From Lachnospiraceae bacterium (GTDB lineage: Bacteria > Bacillota > Clostridia > Lachnospirales > Lachnospiraceae): 64,000 nt of DNA. The notes below the pieces were generated by a model, which saw only the letters and a program-made list of their open reading frames with translations, had not been told where the DNA came from and did not search any database. The position numbers and the translations under genes are program-made. Below, in pieces: positions 24,698 to 33,377 of this stretch (position 1 is the first letter of the stretch; the number at the start of each line of letters is the position of its first letter). The stretch lies in assembly GCA_019421365.1 (NCBI GenBank), contig JAHZFJ010000002.1:124001-188000 (forward strand), in the 5' to 3' direction.

Positions 24698-25813
24698 CTA
24701 ATCAAAGAAAACAGCGAATGGACAAATAACGGCGGCAATGGTTACACCATTTGCTGCTGTTTTTTTAATAAGTAAAGTACCGGTTGGTTCCTGATAAATT
24801 GCAGCTCTTTCACATACATTATCAATCCCAGTAACAGATTTTACGAAGGGGGATGGCGTGAAATCTCCAGTTAATGAAGACAATTCTTTAGCTGAATGCA
24901 CGACGAATGGAAGATTGTATTTTTGGCAGAAATCTAATAATCCTACTTCATTAGCTTTCAAATCAATGCTTGCCACTTGTTTCACTGCATGTACAGAGAT
25001 ATGATAGCTAGCTAGTGTATGGAGTACCATAGATTCTATAACTTCCATAGGAGTGTCTTTCTTACAACCAATGCCTAGGGTGATAATTCTAGGGATAAGA
25101 TGAAGTGTTCTATCAAAGGTAGATTTATATTCGTCTAGAGTGATGAAAATACCTAAGGGGAATTCGTCTGGTGATTGTGTTGTAAGACCATTTTGAGGTT
25201 CAATCGATAGCCTCGTTTGTGAATGTACATTTGAGTCATCTGATACTAGAACTAACTGTTTAGGTAACGGAGAGTTAACTGGGAAATCGCTGCTGATCCC
25301 GATTTCGTTATTATCAAGTAGTTCGCTAGATACTTGTTTAGCTAGAGTCATATTATCAATATACATATTGTTTTTAGTTGCAAAGACATCAACAGCGAAG
25401 AGATTATTCAAATCAGTAGCTGTTGAGATAATTGGTGTAGCACCAATGAGGCCCGCCACATATGTGGTTAATTCATTACCACCTCCAATATGACCAGATA
25501 ATAGAGAGATTGCATATTGGCCAAGTTCATCTATGACAATGACAGCAGGGTCAGTCGTTTTACTCTCGAGATATGGTGCAATGGAGCGAACAGCTATTGC
25601 GCAAGCACTTACAAAGATAATGGCATCTACGTTATGAAAGATTTCTTTCACTTGTTCTTTTAGCGGGAGATTAAGTTTTGTAAGGTAAGGAGGAAGGTCT
25701 GATTTAATGGTTGTATAAGAAGTACAACTATTGTTGTTATTAATAATGTGCATATGCAATTGGCTACTAAGTGTTGCAGCTTTTGTTGTAAATGAAAATA
25801 GTACGTAACGCAT
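24698..25813 (-). CDS. cbiG: Cobalt-precorrin-5A hydrolase
   Basis: 371 residues. The N-terminal domain has VFVSACAIAVRSIAPYL and the central VIDELGQYAISLLSGHIGG blocks of CbiG. The C-terminal domain has LGIGCKKDTPMEVIES and VTGIDNVCERAAIYQ. It opens the lactone of cobalt-precorrin-5A, releasing acetaldehyde, a step specific to the anaerobic corrin route. It converges with the csp pair (8 bases between stops) and is separated from the main cbi cluster. The C-terminal 30 residues are unusually hydrophobic (ANGVTIAAVICPFAVFFD). Confidence 0.9.
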   Translation of the reverse strand: MRYVLFSFTTKAATLSSQLHMHIINNNNSCTSYTTIKSDLPPYLTKLNLPLKEQVKEIFHNVDAIIFVSACAIAVRSIAPYLESKTTDPAVIVIDELGQYAISLLSGHIGGGNELTTYVAGLIGATPIISTATDLNNLFAVDVFATKNNMYIDNMTLAKQVSSELLDNNEIGISSDFPVNSPLPKQLVLVSDDSNVHSQTRLSIEPQNGLTTQSPDEFPLGIFITLDEYKSTFDRTLHLIPRIITLGIGCKKDTPMEVIESMVLHTLASYHISVHAVKQVASIDLKANEVGLLDFCQKYNLPFVVHSAKELSSLTGDFTPSPFVKSVTGIDNVCERAAIYQEPTGTLLIKKTAANGVTIAAVICPFAVFFD

Positions 25814-25953
25814 GTATATATCCTCCTGATTTTTTGATTTAAGTATAGCCTAGAATTAATGAAATGTATATGGATGAAATTAAACCCAAGCATTTACTGG
25901 ATTTTATTGGCATATGATGGTATTATTGTTATATGTAAAGGAGAAATGAGTAG

Positions 25954-26460
25954 ATGAAGCGTGTTATAAGAGTAATACTGGCAGTTATTGTAGTGGTGTT
26001 ATTGTTTGGAGTTGCTTATAAGATTATCGACTATAATTTACGTGCATCTTCAACGGAGGAAGACATATCTATTCAAACTATTTTAAGAAAGAATGATTCA
26101 GGCAAATATGTGGACTGCGACTATATATTAGATGTTAGCATCACAAAGAAAAAAGATGCAAATATTGTGTTTTATCCGTATATCGAAGACGAGTCTAGAT
26201 TCACTTATTCGGAGGAGGAGGACTCTAGTTTCTACATAACTGGTTCTATTGGATCAGATGAAGAGGCTGAGGGTTTATATTCCCTTATCGGTTTCGGATT
26301 TCCAGATGAGAAGGGAACATATACGTCTAGGTTTTATGTGAATACAGATAAAGAGCTAGAGAGCTTACAAGAACCATATCTGGCATGTGTCTATTTAGAG
26401 CAAAAATTGTGGAAGCAAATAACATGGACAACAATTATACCTATATCAGTTCAGCAATAG
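25954..26460 (+). CDS. Unknown membrane-anchored or secreted protein (168 aa)
   Basis: ATG with an AAAGGAGAAATG site. One N-terminal hydrophobic segment (residues about 5-25, VIRVILAVIVVVLLFGVAY) is followed by an acidic soluble part with beta-strand-like pattern. It has no cysteine pair, lipobox or motif that I recognise. It sits alone between the divergent cbiG and the cobalamin riboswitch, so context does not reveal its function. Confidence 0.7.
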   Translation: MKRVIRVILAVIVVVLLFGVAYKIIDYNLRASSTEEDISIQTILRKNDSGKYVDCDYILDVSITKKKDANIVFYPYIEDESRFTYSEEEDSSFYITGSIGSDEEAEGLYSLIGFGFPDEKGTYTSRFYVNTDKELESLQEPYLACVYLEQKLWKQITWTTIIPISVQQ

Positions 26461-26609
26461 TATACTCATTATGTATAATAAATATAGAAATGTCATATAA
26501 TTACAAGCAAAGATTTTAAGGTTGTGGAGTGAATTGTATGCATGATTACCGCTATGAGGACATAGGCTTTAATAGTAATAATACGAGAGATAATATACAC
26601 GTCATATGA

Positions 26610-26638
26610 TTGACAAGTATACATGCACATGCTACTCT
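26610..26638 (+). promoter_or_regulatory. Candidate promoter of the cobalamin riboswitch transcript
   Basis: TTGACA at 26610-26615 is a perfect -35. The 17-base spaced -10 TACTCT is weak. Its place about 35 bases before the aptamer is appropriate. Confidence 0.4.
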
Positions 26639-26671
26639 TATTAAAGTAAATTCAATATTGTTTTTGTTTTC

Positions 26672-26830
26672 AGGATTATTCATGGATTTATCCATGAATG
26701 GGGAAGCAGGTTAGAATCCTGCGCAGTACCCGCTGCTGTAAGGGAATAGTAGTACTTCATTATGTCACTGTGAATAATGGGAAGACGAAGTACTATGTTT
26801 GACGCCTAAGCCAGAACACCCGACTGAGAA
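26672..26830 (+). promoter_or_regulatory. Cobalamin (B12) riboswitch
   Basis: The conserved core is readable: GGGAA...GGTTAGAATCC, then ACCCGCTGCTGTAAGGG (about 26727-26743), a peripheral stem AGTACTTC/GAAGTACT with GTCACTG inside, and the B12 box GCCTAAGCCAGAACACC (26804-26820). A 10-base hairpin ATTCATGGAT/ATCCATGAAT lies at its 5' side. It precedes cbiM and would shut off cobalt uptake and the downstream corrin genes when adenosylcobalamin is abundant. The boundaries are approximate. Confidence 0.92.
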
Positions 26831-26861
26831 CGAATTTACGAGGTTACGGGGATATAACCAG

Positions 26862-26967
26862 GTAGTAAACTAGAGAGTAAGGAAAAGAATAATACCTCCT
26901 CTCTTTCTTTTCGTACCTGTTGTTGTATCAAGAAAGGTGAGAAATAGAAAGAAAAGGAGGATTTTTT
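26862..26967 (+). promoter_or_regulatory. Riboswitch expression platform upstream of cbiM
   Basis: CAGGTA pairs with TACCTG (about 26862/26916), enclosing AGAGAG and CTCTCT followed by TTTCTTTT, which resembles a terminator. In addition CCTCCT at 26895-26900 is complementary to the cbiM ribosome-binding site AGGAGG at 26955-26960, which would allow translational shut-off. Which mechanism operates cannot be decided by reading. Confidence 0.5.
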
Positions 26968-27726
26968 ATGTCGAAAAGACAGAAACTTGTATTCAGAGCA
27001 TCTATATTAGTAGCTCTCAGTCTAGGTATTGCACCAGTAACATCAGCGATGCACATTATGGAGGGGTATCTCCCATTATCCTTTTGTGTTATGTGGGGCG
27101 TTTTGTGTCTCCCATTCTTAGTTTATGGTGTATTTTCAATCAAGAAGCAATTAAAGGATAACAGAAGATTGCTTCTCATCTTTGCAATGGTAGGTGCGTA
27201 TGCATTCGTACTATCAGCACTTAAGATTCCATCTGTAACAGGAAGCAGTTCGCATCCAACAGGAACGGGATTAAGTGCAATCTTATTTGGCCCAGGAGCA
27301 ACTGCCTTAATTGGTATTATTGTATTGTTGTTTCAAGCAATCTTACTTGCCCACGGAGGTTTAACAACCCTTGGTGCTAATACATTCTCTATGGCCATAG
27401 CTGGCCCAATCGTATCATATCTTGTATATAAATTAGTTTTAAAATGTAAAGGATCCCGTTATGTAGCAATTTTCTTAGCTGCATCTCTTGGAGACTTATT
27501 CACATATGTTGTAACTTCATTGCAATTAGGTCTTGCTTTTCCAAGTACAGATGGAGGTGTATTCGCTTCTATTGGTAAATTCATGGGAGTGTTTGCTGTC
27601 ACTCAGATTCCACTAGCAATTATAGAAGGTATTTTAACTGTTATTGTTGTAATTGCCTTAGAATCATTTGCAAAGACCGAATTAGCAGAACTTGGTTTTG
27701 GAAAGAAGGTGCGTGAAGTTGAGTAA
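26968..27726 (+). CDS. cbiM: Cobalt ECF transporter S component CbiM
   Basis: 252 residues, with a cleavable-looking N-terminal hydrophobic segment ending at about residue 29. The mature start MHIMEGYLP supplies the His residues of the CbiM metal site. About six more membrane segments follow, with SSSHPTGTGLSAILFGP and AHGGLTTLGANTFSMAIAGP, which are CbiM signatures. It binds Co2+ and is energised by CbiQ and CbiO. Regulated by the riboswitch directly upstream. Confidence 0.95.
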   Translation: MSKRQKLVFRASILVALSLGIAPVTSAMHIMEGYLPLSFCVMWGVLCLPFLVYGVFSIKKQLKDNRRLLLIFAMVGAYAFVLSALKIPSVTGSSSHPTGTGLSAILFGPGATALIGIIVLLFQAILLAHGGLTTLGANTFSMAIAGPIVSYLVYKLVLKCKGSRYVAIFLAASLGDLFTYVVTSLQLGLAFPSTDGGVFASIGKFMGVFAVTQIPLAIIEGILTVIVVIALESFAKTELAELGFGKKVREVE

Positions 27727-28012
27727 GAAAAAGGTTATTATATTATTATTAGTACTGTGTGTGTTAATAGCTACCGTTCCATTACTTATGCATAGAGACA
27801 GTGAGTTTGGTGGAGCAGATGGTCAGGCAGAAGACTTAATTTCAGAGATTAATCCAGAGTATGAAGCATGGGCAGATCCTATTATGGAACCACCTGGTGG
27901 AGAAACGGAATCGTTATTATTCTGTTTACAGGCAGCTCTTGGTGCAGGTGTTTTTGGATATGGTTTAGGTGTTTTAAAAGAAAGAAACCGTAAGGAGAAT
28001 AGGTCTGCATGA
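27713..28012 (+). CDS. cbiN: Cobalt transporter accessory subunit CbiN
   Basis: About 99 residues from GTG at 27713 (TTG at 27719 is an alternative), overlapping the cbiM end by 14 bases. There are two membrane segments (about 7-24 and 73-90) flanking an outer loop with FGGADGQAED and INPEYEAWADPIMEPP, the CbiN signature. It is a small auxiliary subunit needed for CbiM activity. Confidence 0.92.
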   Translation: MKLSKKKVIILLLVLCVLIATVPLLMHRDSEFGGADGQAEDLISEINPEYEAWADPIMEPPGGETESLLFCLQAALGAGVFGYGLGVLKERNRKENRSA

Positions 28013-28785
28013 TCATGATGGATAAATGGGCATACATCTCGAAGCTCAGAGAAAAAAATCCATATAGCAAGTTACTTTTTGGAGTAGGTAACTTATTGAT
28101 TTGTGTTTTGTGTCGATCCAATGTGGTATCCCTATGCATATTCTTGATGATGTTTGCACTGGTTGTTTTCGTAGGGAAGATGCCACTTCGGGTATACCTA
28201 CGATTGTTATGTATACCGCCTGTTTTCTTAGTTATTAGTACAATAACAGTTATATTTGAATTCGGTCATGTGGAGTCAGCCAAGGTACTTGTATCCTTGG
28301 CTGGTGGCCATATTTATATGACCGAATGGTCTTTAACAAGAGGAATTCAGTTGTTTTTGTCATCTTTTGCATCTGTTACTTGTTTGTATTTTCTTGCGGT
28401 AACGACTCCTGTGATTGATTTAATCCAAGTGCTTAGAAGCTTGCATCTCCCTAAAATAATGATTGAGTTAATGTATCTAATCTATCGTTTTATCTTTTTA
28501 TTATTAGAGACAGGAAATGCAATTGTAGTATCACAGGATTGTAGATTGGGATATAAAGATAGAAAGACGTCAATGAGGTCCACAAGTAAGATGGCAGCAG
28601 TATTATTCATACGTGCTTATCAAAAAGCAAATGCATTATTTAGTTCGATGGAATCAAGAGGGTATGATGGTGACTTATGTGTACTGAGTACAATAGAACG
28701 ACCACGAATTATGGAAGGGTTAACAATGCTCGGTATTATTATAATAGAAGGAATCGTCTGTTATTATTTCTTAGGTAATATGTAA
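28009..28785 (+). CDS. cbiQ: Cobalt ECF transporter T component CbiQ
   Basis: 258 residues with several membrane helices and cytoplasmic coupling segments FSSMESRGYDG near residue 218 and the earlier RGIQLFL region, both typical of ECF T components. It couples ATP hydrolysis by CbiO to CbiM. It overlaps the cbiN stop by four bases. Confidence 0.92.
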   Translation: MIMMDKWAYISKLREKNPYSKLLFGVGNLLICVLCRSNVVSLCIFLMMFALVVFVGKMPLRVYLRLLCIPPVFLVISTITVIFEFGHVESAKVLVSLAGGHIYMTEWSLTRGIQLFLSSFASVTCLYFLAVTTPVIDLIQVLRSLHLPKIMIELMYLIYRFIFLLLETGNAIVVSQDCRLGYKDRKTSMRSTSKMAAVLFIRAYQKANALFSSMESRGYDGDLCVLSTIERPRIMEGLTMLGIIIIEGIVCYYFLGNM

Positions 28786-28806
28786 CAAGAAAGAGTGGAT
28801 TGTGAT

Positions 28807-29646
28807 ATGCATGGGAATACAATGATAGAAATAAAGGATTTAGATTATCGATATGAAGATGGAACAGTAGCATTACAGAATGTGAATCTAACAATTAATA
28901 AAGGTGAGAAGATTGCTATTATGGGGCCTAATGGGTCAGGAAAATCGACCTTGTTTCTTTGTTTAAATGGAGTATATAAACCGACTAGTGGGAATATTCA
29001 TGTGAATGGAGAGCCTATTACTTATAATAGAAGCGGACTCAAGAAATTAAGACAGACCATTGGGATTGTATTTCAGAATCCAGATAATCAATTATTTAGT
29101 GCGGATGTTTTTCAAGAGATTTCCTTTGGGCCAATGAATCTAGGGCTTGATAAAGAGGTAGTAAGAGATAGGGTAGAATCGGTGCTAGAATCCCTTCATA
29201 TAGAGCATCTAAAAAAAAGACCGACACATTTCTTAAGTGGAGGACAGAAGAAACAAGTTGCAATAGCGGATATCTTGGCAATGAAGCCGGAAGTGATTTT
29301 GTTCGATGAACCAACAGCTGCGCTTGATTCTTATCATAGTCAATTAGTAAATGCTTTAGTTGATGAATTATATGAGTCAGGAATTACAGTAATTCAGGCG
29401 ACTCATGACAGCGATTATGCCATGGCATGGGCAGATCAGATTATTGTTATTCAAGATGGGAAGGTATTAGTAAAGGATACCCCACAGAAGGTTTTTGAGA
29501 ATGTAGAGTTAAGAAAGAGGGCATATCTTGAAGAGCCCAAAGTTTTAAAGATGTATAATTCTTTGCGGAAGGCTAATAAGATAGAACAAGTAAGCGATAA
29601 TATATGCCCAAAATCTATAGACGAATTAATAGGACTATTGGAATGA
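28807..29646 (+). CDS. cbiO: Cobalt ECF transporter ATPase CbiO
   Basis: 279 residues from ATG at 28807; GTG at 28795 or ATG at 28822 are alternatives because no start has a clear ribosome-binding site. Walker A GPNGSGKSTL, Q loop VFQNPDNQLFS, signature LSGGQKKQ, Walker B EVILFDEPTAALD and switch ATHDSDYA are complete. The ATPase of the CbiMNQO cobalt importer. Confidence 0.92.
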   Translation: MHGNTMIEIKDLDYRYEDGTVALQNVNLTINKGEKIAIMGPNGSGKSTLFLCLNGVYKPTSGNIHVNGEPITYNRSGLKKLRQTIGIVFQNPDNQLFSADVFQEISFGPMNLGLDKEVVRDRVESVLESLHIEHLKKRPTHFLSGGQKKQVAIADILAMKPEVILFDEPTAALDSYHSQLVNALVDELYESGITVIQATHDSDYAMAWADQIIVIQDGKVLVKDTPQKVFENVELRKRAYLEEPKVLKMYNSLRKANKIEQVSDNICPKSIDELIGLLE

Positions 29647-29677
29647 GTATAGATAGTCATATTAAATGAATATGGCT

Positions 29678-29780
29678 GCAAAACTCTTCTTCAAGCCGAC
29701 GACATATCTGTGTTTTAAGAATGCCTAACGGTAGACATAAAGCACATTGATATGCTTGTCGCCATTATTAAGAGTTTCAC
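29678..29780 (+). repeat. Short coreless copy of the hairpin element (copy D)
   Basis: GCAAAACTCTT at 29678-29688 and AAGAGTTTCAC at 29770-29780 are inverted ends matching those of copies A-C. Inner complementarity (GCCGACGACATATC with GATATGCTTGTCGCC, and TGTGTTTTA with TAAAGCACA) gives one stem, but the GC-rich core of the larger copies is absent. It lies between cbiO and cbiK. Confidence 0.6.
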
Positions 29781-29818
29781 AAATAATAAAAGAGTAATGA
29801 GAGGAGTCATGCTAGAAT

Positions 29819-30589
29819 ATGAAAAAAGCGATCGTAGTAGTTAGTTTTGGTACGAGTCATAAAGATACAAGAAAGAAAACAATAGACGTAATTGAACGAG
29901 GGATTGCAGAAGAATTTAGTGATTGTGAAGTGTTTCGAGCTTTTACGAGTAAAATTATAATTAAAAAGTTACGTGAAAAAGATAACCTAATTGTACCAAC
30001 AGTAAAAGAGGTAATGGAGCAACTGGTCGAAGGCGGATATACAGATGTAATCATTCAACCAACTCATATTATTAACGGAATCGAAAATGAAAATATGTTA
30101 GAAGACCTATCACCCTATGCTAAAAAATTTAATAGTATTCGTATTGGAAAGCCACTTTTATCTGAAACAGGAGACTATAAGCAGTTAGTAAACTGTATCG
30201 TTGAGAAAAATCATGTCGGAGAAGATGAAGCAATTTTATTAATGGGTCATGGAACCAGTCATCATGCAAATGCAGTTTATCCAGCAGTTGATTATACATT
30301 CAGAGCCGAAGGATATTCAAACATTTATATGGCTACAGTGGAAGGATATCCAACTATAGAAGATGCTATGGGGCTTATGAAGAAGAGTAATTATAAGAAA
30401 GTATTATTGATACCGTTTATGATTGTTGCGGGAGATCATGCGAAGAATGATATGGCTGGAGATGAGGAAGATTCATGGAAATCAATTCTTAAGAGAGCAG
30501 GATACGAAGTGGATTGTAAGTTGCAAGGACTAGGAGAGTTAGTAGTGGTACAAGATATGTTTATTCGACATATAAGGGAAGCAGAGTAA
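29819..30589 (+). CDS. cbiK: Sirohydrochlorin cobaltochelatase
   Basis: 256 residues. KKAIVVVSFGTSHKDTRKKTI at the N-terminus and the two metal-site histidines in LLMGHGTSHHANAVYP and AGDHAKNDMAGDEEDSW match CbiK. It inserts Co2+ into sirohydrochlorin, the committed anaerobic entry to cobalamin. No signal peptide, so cytoplasmic. Confidence 0.94.
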   Translation: MKKAIVVVSFGTSHKDTRKKTIDVIERGIAEEFSDCEVFRAFTSKIIIKKLREKDNLIVPTVKEVMEQLVEGGYTDVIIQPTHIINGIENENMLEDLSPYAKKFNSIRIGKPLLSETGDYKQLVNCIVEKNHVGEDEAILLMGHGTSHHANAVYPAVDYTFRAEGYSNIYMATVEGYPTIEDAMGLMKKSNYKKVLLIPFMIVAGDHAKNDMAGDEEDSWKSILKRAGYEVDCKLQGLGELVVVQDMFIRHIREAE

Positions 30590-30644
30590 GTGGGAAACTT
30601 GTTCATATCTCTTGCAAAGGCGAGTAGATAAGGGAGGAAGTTAG

Positions 30645-31772
30645 ATGGAAACAACACCTCGAGTTAATCAGAAAAAGAAACTTCGCAGTGGCTATACAAC
30701 AGGAAGTTGTGCAGCGGCAGCAGCAAAAGCAGCAACAAGTATGCTATTAGATGGAGTCCTTGTTAATAAGGTATCCTTGTTGACCCCTAAAGGTGTGACC
30801 TTACATCTATTAATTGAAGATATTAGTATGTCAAAGGATTCTGTACGGTGCGCAATTCGTAAGGATAGTGGAGATGACCCTGACGTGACTAATGGAATAT
30901 TGGTCTATGCAGTAGTTAGACGGGTACAGGGCAATCAAATCACCTTAGATGGTGGTATAGGAGTTGGAAGAGTCACGCTACCAGGATTATGGCAAAAGAT
31001 CGGAGAAGCGGCTATTAATAAGGTACCAAGGCAGATGATTTTGCAGGAAGTTGCTATGGTATGTGAACAAAAGGGATATGATGGTGGAATAGAGGTTATT
31101 ATTGAGATTCCAGAAGGGGTTGAGATTGCTAGAAGAACGTTCAATCCAAGATTAGGAATCGAAGGTGGTATATCAGTTCTTGGAACAACAGGAATAGTGG
31201 AACCTATGAGCGAGAGTGCATTAATTGATTCTATAGCACTAGAGATTAAAGTAAAGAGGGCAAATGGTCAGGAGATACTCATTCTTACACCAGGTAATTA
31301 TGGTGCAGATTTTTTGAATGAGACCCTTCATATAGATGTTGATAAGGCAGTAAAATGTAGCAATTATGTAGGTGAGGCTTTAGATACAGCGGTGGAAGTT
31401 GGATATGAGAAGATCCTTATGGTTGGACATGTTGGCAAGTTTGTCAAGCTTGCAGCGGGGATTATGAACACACATTCAAGGCAAGCGGATGCCAGAATGG
31501 AAATATTTCTAGCAAATGCGGCGTTAGAAGGCGCTGATATGAAAATATTACAGGCGATTGAGAAGGCAATTACCACAGATGAGATGATATCAATACTAGA
31601 ACGATCAGGTCATCTAGAAGGTGTTATGAAGAGAATTATGAATCGCATACAATTTTATATCCAACATAGAGTTGGACTGGATATCAAAGTCGGAATAATG
31701 GTATTCTCTGTTGAATATGGTCTACTTGGCCAAACCGAAGGAACAGAGAATTTAATAATAGAAACATCATGA
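30645..31772 (+). CDS. cbiD: Cobalt-precorrin-5B C1-methyltransferase
   Basis: 375 residues. LRSGYTTGSCAAAAAKAA (near 11-28) is the CbiD fingerprint, with DSGDDPDVTNG and VGHVGKFVKLAAGIMNTHS further on. It methylates C1 of the ring after CbiG opening. AGGGAGG precedes the ATG. Confidence 0.95.
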   Translation: METTPRVNQKKKLRSGYTTGSCAAAAAKAATSMLLDGVLVNKVSLLTPKGVTLHLLIEDISMSKDSVRCAIRKDSGDDPDVTNGILVYAVVRRVQGNQITLDGGIGVGRVTLPGLWQKIGEAAINKVPRQMILQEVAMVCEQKGYDGGIEVIIEIPEGVEIARRTFNPRLGIEGGISVLGTTGIVEPMSESALIDSIALEIKVKRANGQEILILTPGNYGADFLNETLHIDVDKAVKCSNYVGEALDTAVEVGYEKILMVGHVGKFVKLAAGIMNTHSRQADARMEIFLANAALEGADMKILQAIEKAITTDEMISILERSGHLEGVMKRIMNRIQFYIQHRVGLDIKVGIMVFSVEYGLLGQTEGTENLIIETS

Positions 31773-31816
31773 AAGGAGCCATGCGCTATATTGTATGACA
31801 TAAGCATGGGTAGAGA

Positions 31817-32575
31817 ATGAAAGGTATATTATACGGAATAGGAACGGGTCCAGGAGACCCTGAATTATTAACATTAAAGGCTGTCCGAGTATTAAAGGAA
31901 AGTGATGTAATCGCCATTGCGGTTACGGATAACACATTAGAAGAACCATTTTTAGAAGATGGTGTACAAGAATCCGTAAAGAATAAGGATTGTGATTCAT
32001 ACCGCCAAGGTTGTGTTGCATATTGTATAGCAGTACAGAGTGTACCAGAAATCGCGAATAAAACTATCTTACATCTACCAACGGTTATGACAAAAGATAA
32101 GAAGAAATTGCAAGAAGGATATGAAAAAGCTGCTAAGGCGGTTGAGGAATTACTCGAACAGGGAAAACAGGTTGCTTTTATTACCTTAGGTGATCCAACG
32201 ATATATTCAACGTATCTTTATGTACATGCACTTATTAAAGAAGCAGGTTTTGATACCAGGATCATAAGTGGTATACCATCCTTTTGTGCGGCATCAGCAA
32301 GAATGAATCAAGGATTAGTGGAACGGTCGGAACAGTTGCATATTATCCCAGGTTCATACGGCGTGGAAGAAGCGTTAACAATGAAAGGCACTAAGGTTTT
32401 CATGAAGGTTGCAAGTAAGATGCCTATGGTGAAGGAATACATTCGCAAACATCATAATGATGTTGTTATGGTTGAAAATTGTGGTATGGACGGTGAGTGC
32501 ATCTATACAAGCTGTGAAGAGATACCAGATGATGCAAGCTATTATTCACTGCTAATTGTGAAGGAGGATAAATAA
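31817..32575 (+). CDS. cbiL: Cobalt-factor II / precorrin-2 C20-methyltransferase
   Basis: 252 residues of the SAM-dependent tetrapyrrole methylase fold. The start YGIGTGPGDPELLTLKAV, the LGDPTIYSTYLYV block and the GIPSFCAASARMNQGL segment are CbiL/CobI-type. It adds the C20 methyl group. The stop overlaps the cbiF start by one base. Confidence 0.93.
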   Translation: MKGILYGIGTGPGDPELLTLKAVRVLKESDVIAIAVTDNTLEEPFLEDGVQESVKNKDCDSYRQGCVAYCIAVQSVPEIANKTILHLPTVMTKDKKKLQEGYEKAAKAVEELLEQGKQVAFITLGDPTIYSTYLYVHALIKEAGFDTRIISGIPSFCAASARMNQGLVERSEQLHIIPGSYGVEEALTMKGTKVFMKVASKMPMVKEYIRKHHNDVVMVENCGMDGECIYTSCEEIPDDASYYSLLIVKEDK

Positions 32576-33330
32576 TGGTTCAATTCGTAGGAGCAGGATC
32601 AGGGGCGGCTGATCTTATTACAGTAAGAGGACAAAGATTATTGATGGAAGCCGATGTAATAATCTATGCGGGTTCATTAGTAAATCCAGAGCTATTGCAG
32701 TACAAGAAAGAGTCGGCAACAGTATATAACAGTGCATATATGACACTAGAAGAAGTGATTGAAGTGATGGTAAGTGCATATCAAGAGAATAAGAAGATTG
32801 TTAGACTTCATACAGGTGATCCTTGTCTATATGGGGCAATTAAAGAGCAGATGGATGAACTTGAGAAGTATAATATACCATATGAAGTTTGTCCGGGAGT
32901 TAGTTCATTCTGCGGTGCAGCAGCAGCTCTACAAGCAGAATATACCTTACCGAATGTATCTCAATCTGTAATTATTACTCGCATGGCTGGTAGAACTCCA
33001 GTTCCAGAGAAAGAAGAGATAGCTAAATTAGCCTCTCATCAGGCGACGATGGTAATATTCTTAAGCACAGGCTTATTAGAACAACTACAAGTGGAACTGA
33101 TGAAAGGTGGATATCCAGCGGATACGAAAGCTGCGATTGTGTATAAGGCTACTTGGCCAGATGAAAAAGTATATCGTTGTACTGTAGAGACCTTGGCACA
33201 GACTGCTAAAGAGAATAACGTAACGAAAACAGCGCTTATTGTTGTAGGGAATGTATTAGAGGGAGAGTATGACCGTTCGGAATTATATAATCCTGCATTC
33301 ACAACAATGTTTAGAGAAGCGAGTAAGTAA
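32575..33330 (+). CDS. cbiF: Cobalt-precorrin-4 C11-methyltransferase
   Basis: 251 residues. VGAGSGAADLITVRGQRLL, YAGSLVNPELL and LHTGDPCLYGAIKEQMD, with TRMAGRTPVPEKE, are diagnostic of CbiF/CobM. It transfers a methyl group to C11. It sits in an unbroken series of methylase genes. Confidence 0.94.
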   Translation: MVQFVGAGSGAADLITVRGQRLLMEADVIIYAGSLVNPELLQYKKESATVYNSAYMTLEEVIEVMVSAYQENKKIVRLHTGDPCLYGAIKEQMDELEKYNIPYEVCPGVSSFCGAAAALQAEYTLPNVSQSVIITRMAGRTPVPEKEEIAKLASHQATMVIFLSTGLLEQLQVELMKGGYPADTKAAIVYKATWPDEKVYRCTVETLAQTAKENNVTKTALIVVGNVLEGEYDRSELYNPAFTTMFREASK

Positions 33331-33377
33331 TATTTAATTAAGACGACTGGTAAATGTGTATCTAAAAGGAGACAACT

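Noticed and set aside
26538..26609. 23-codon frame upstream of the riboswitch
   Set aside because: Weak ribosome-binding site, no conservation evidence, and it lies before the likely promoter of the riboswitch transcript.
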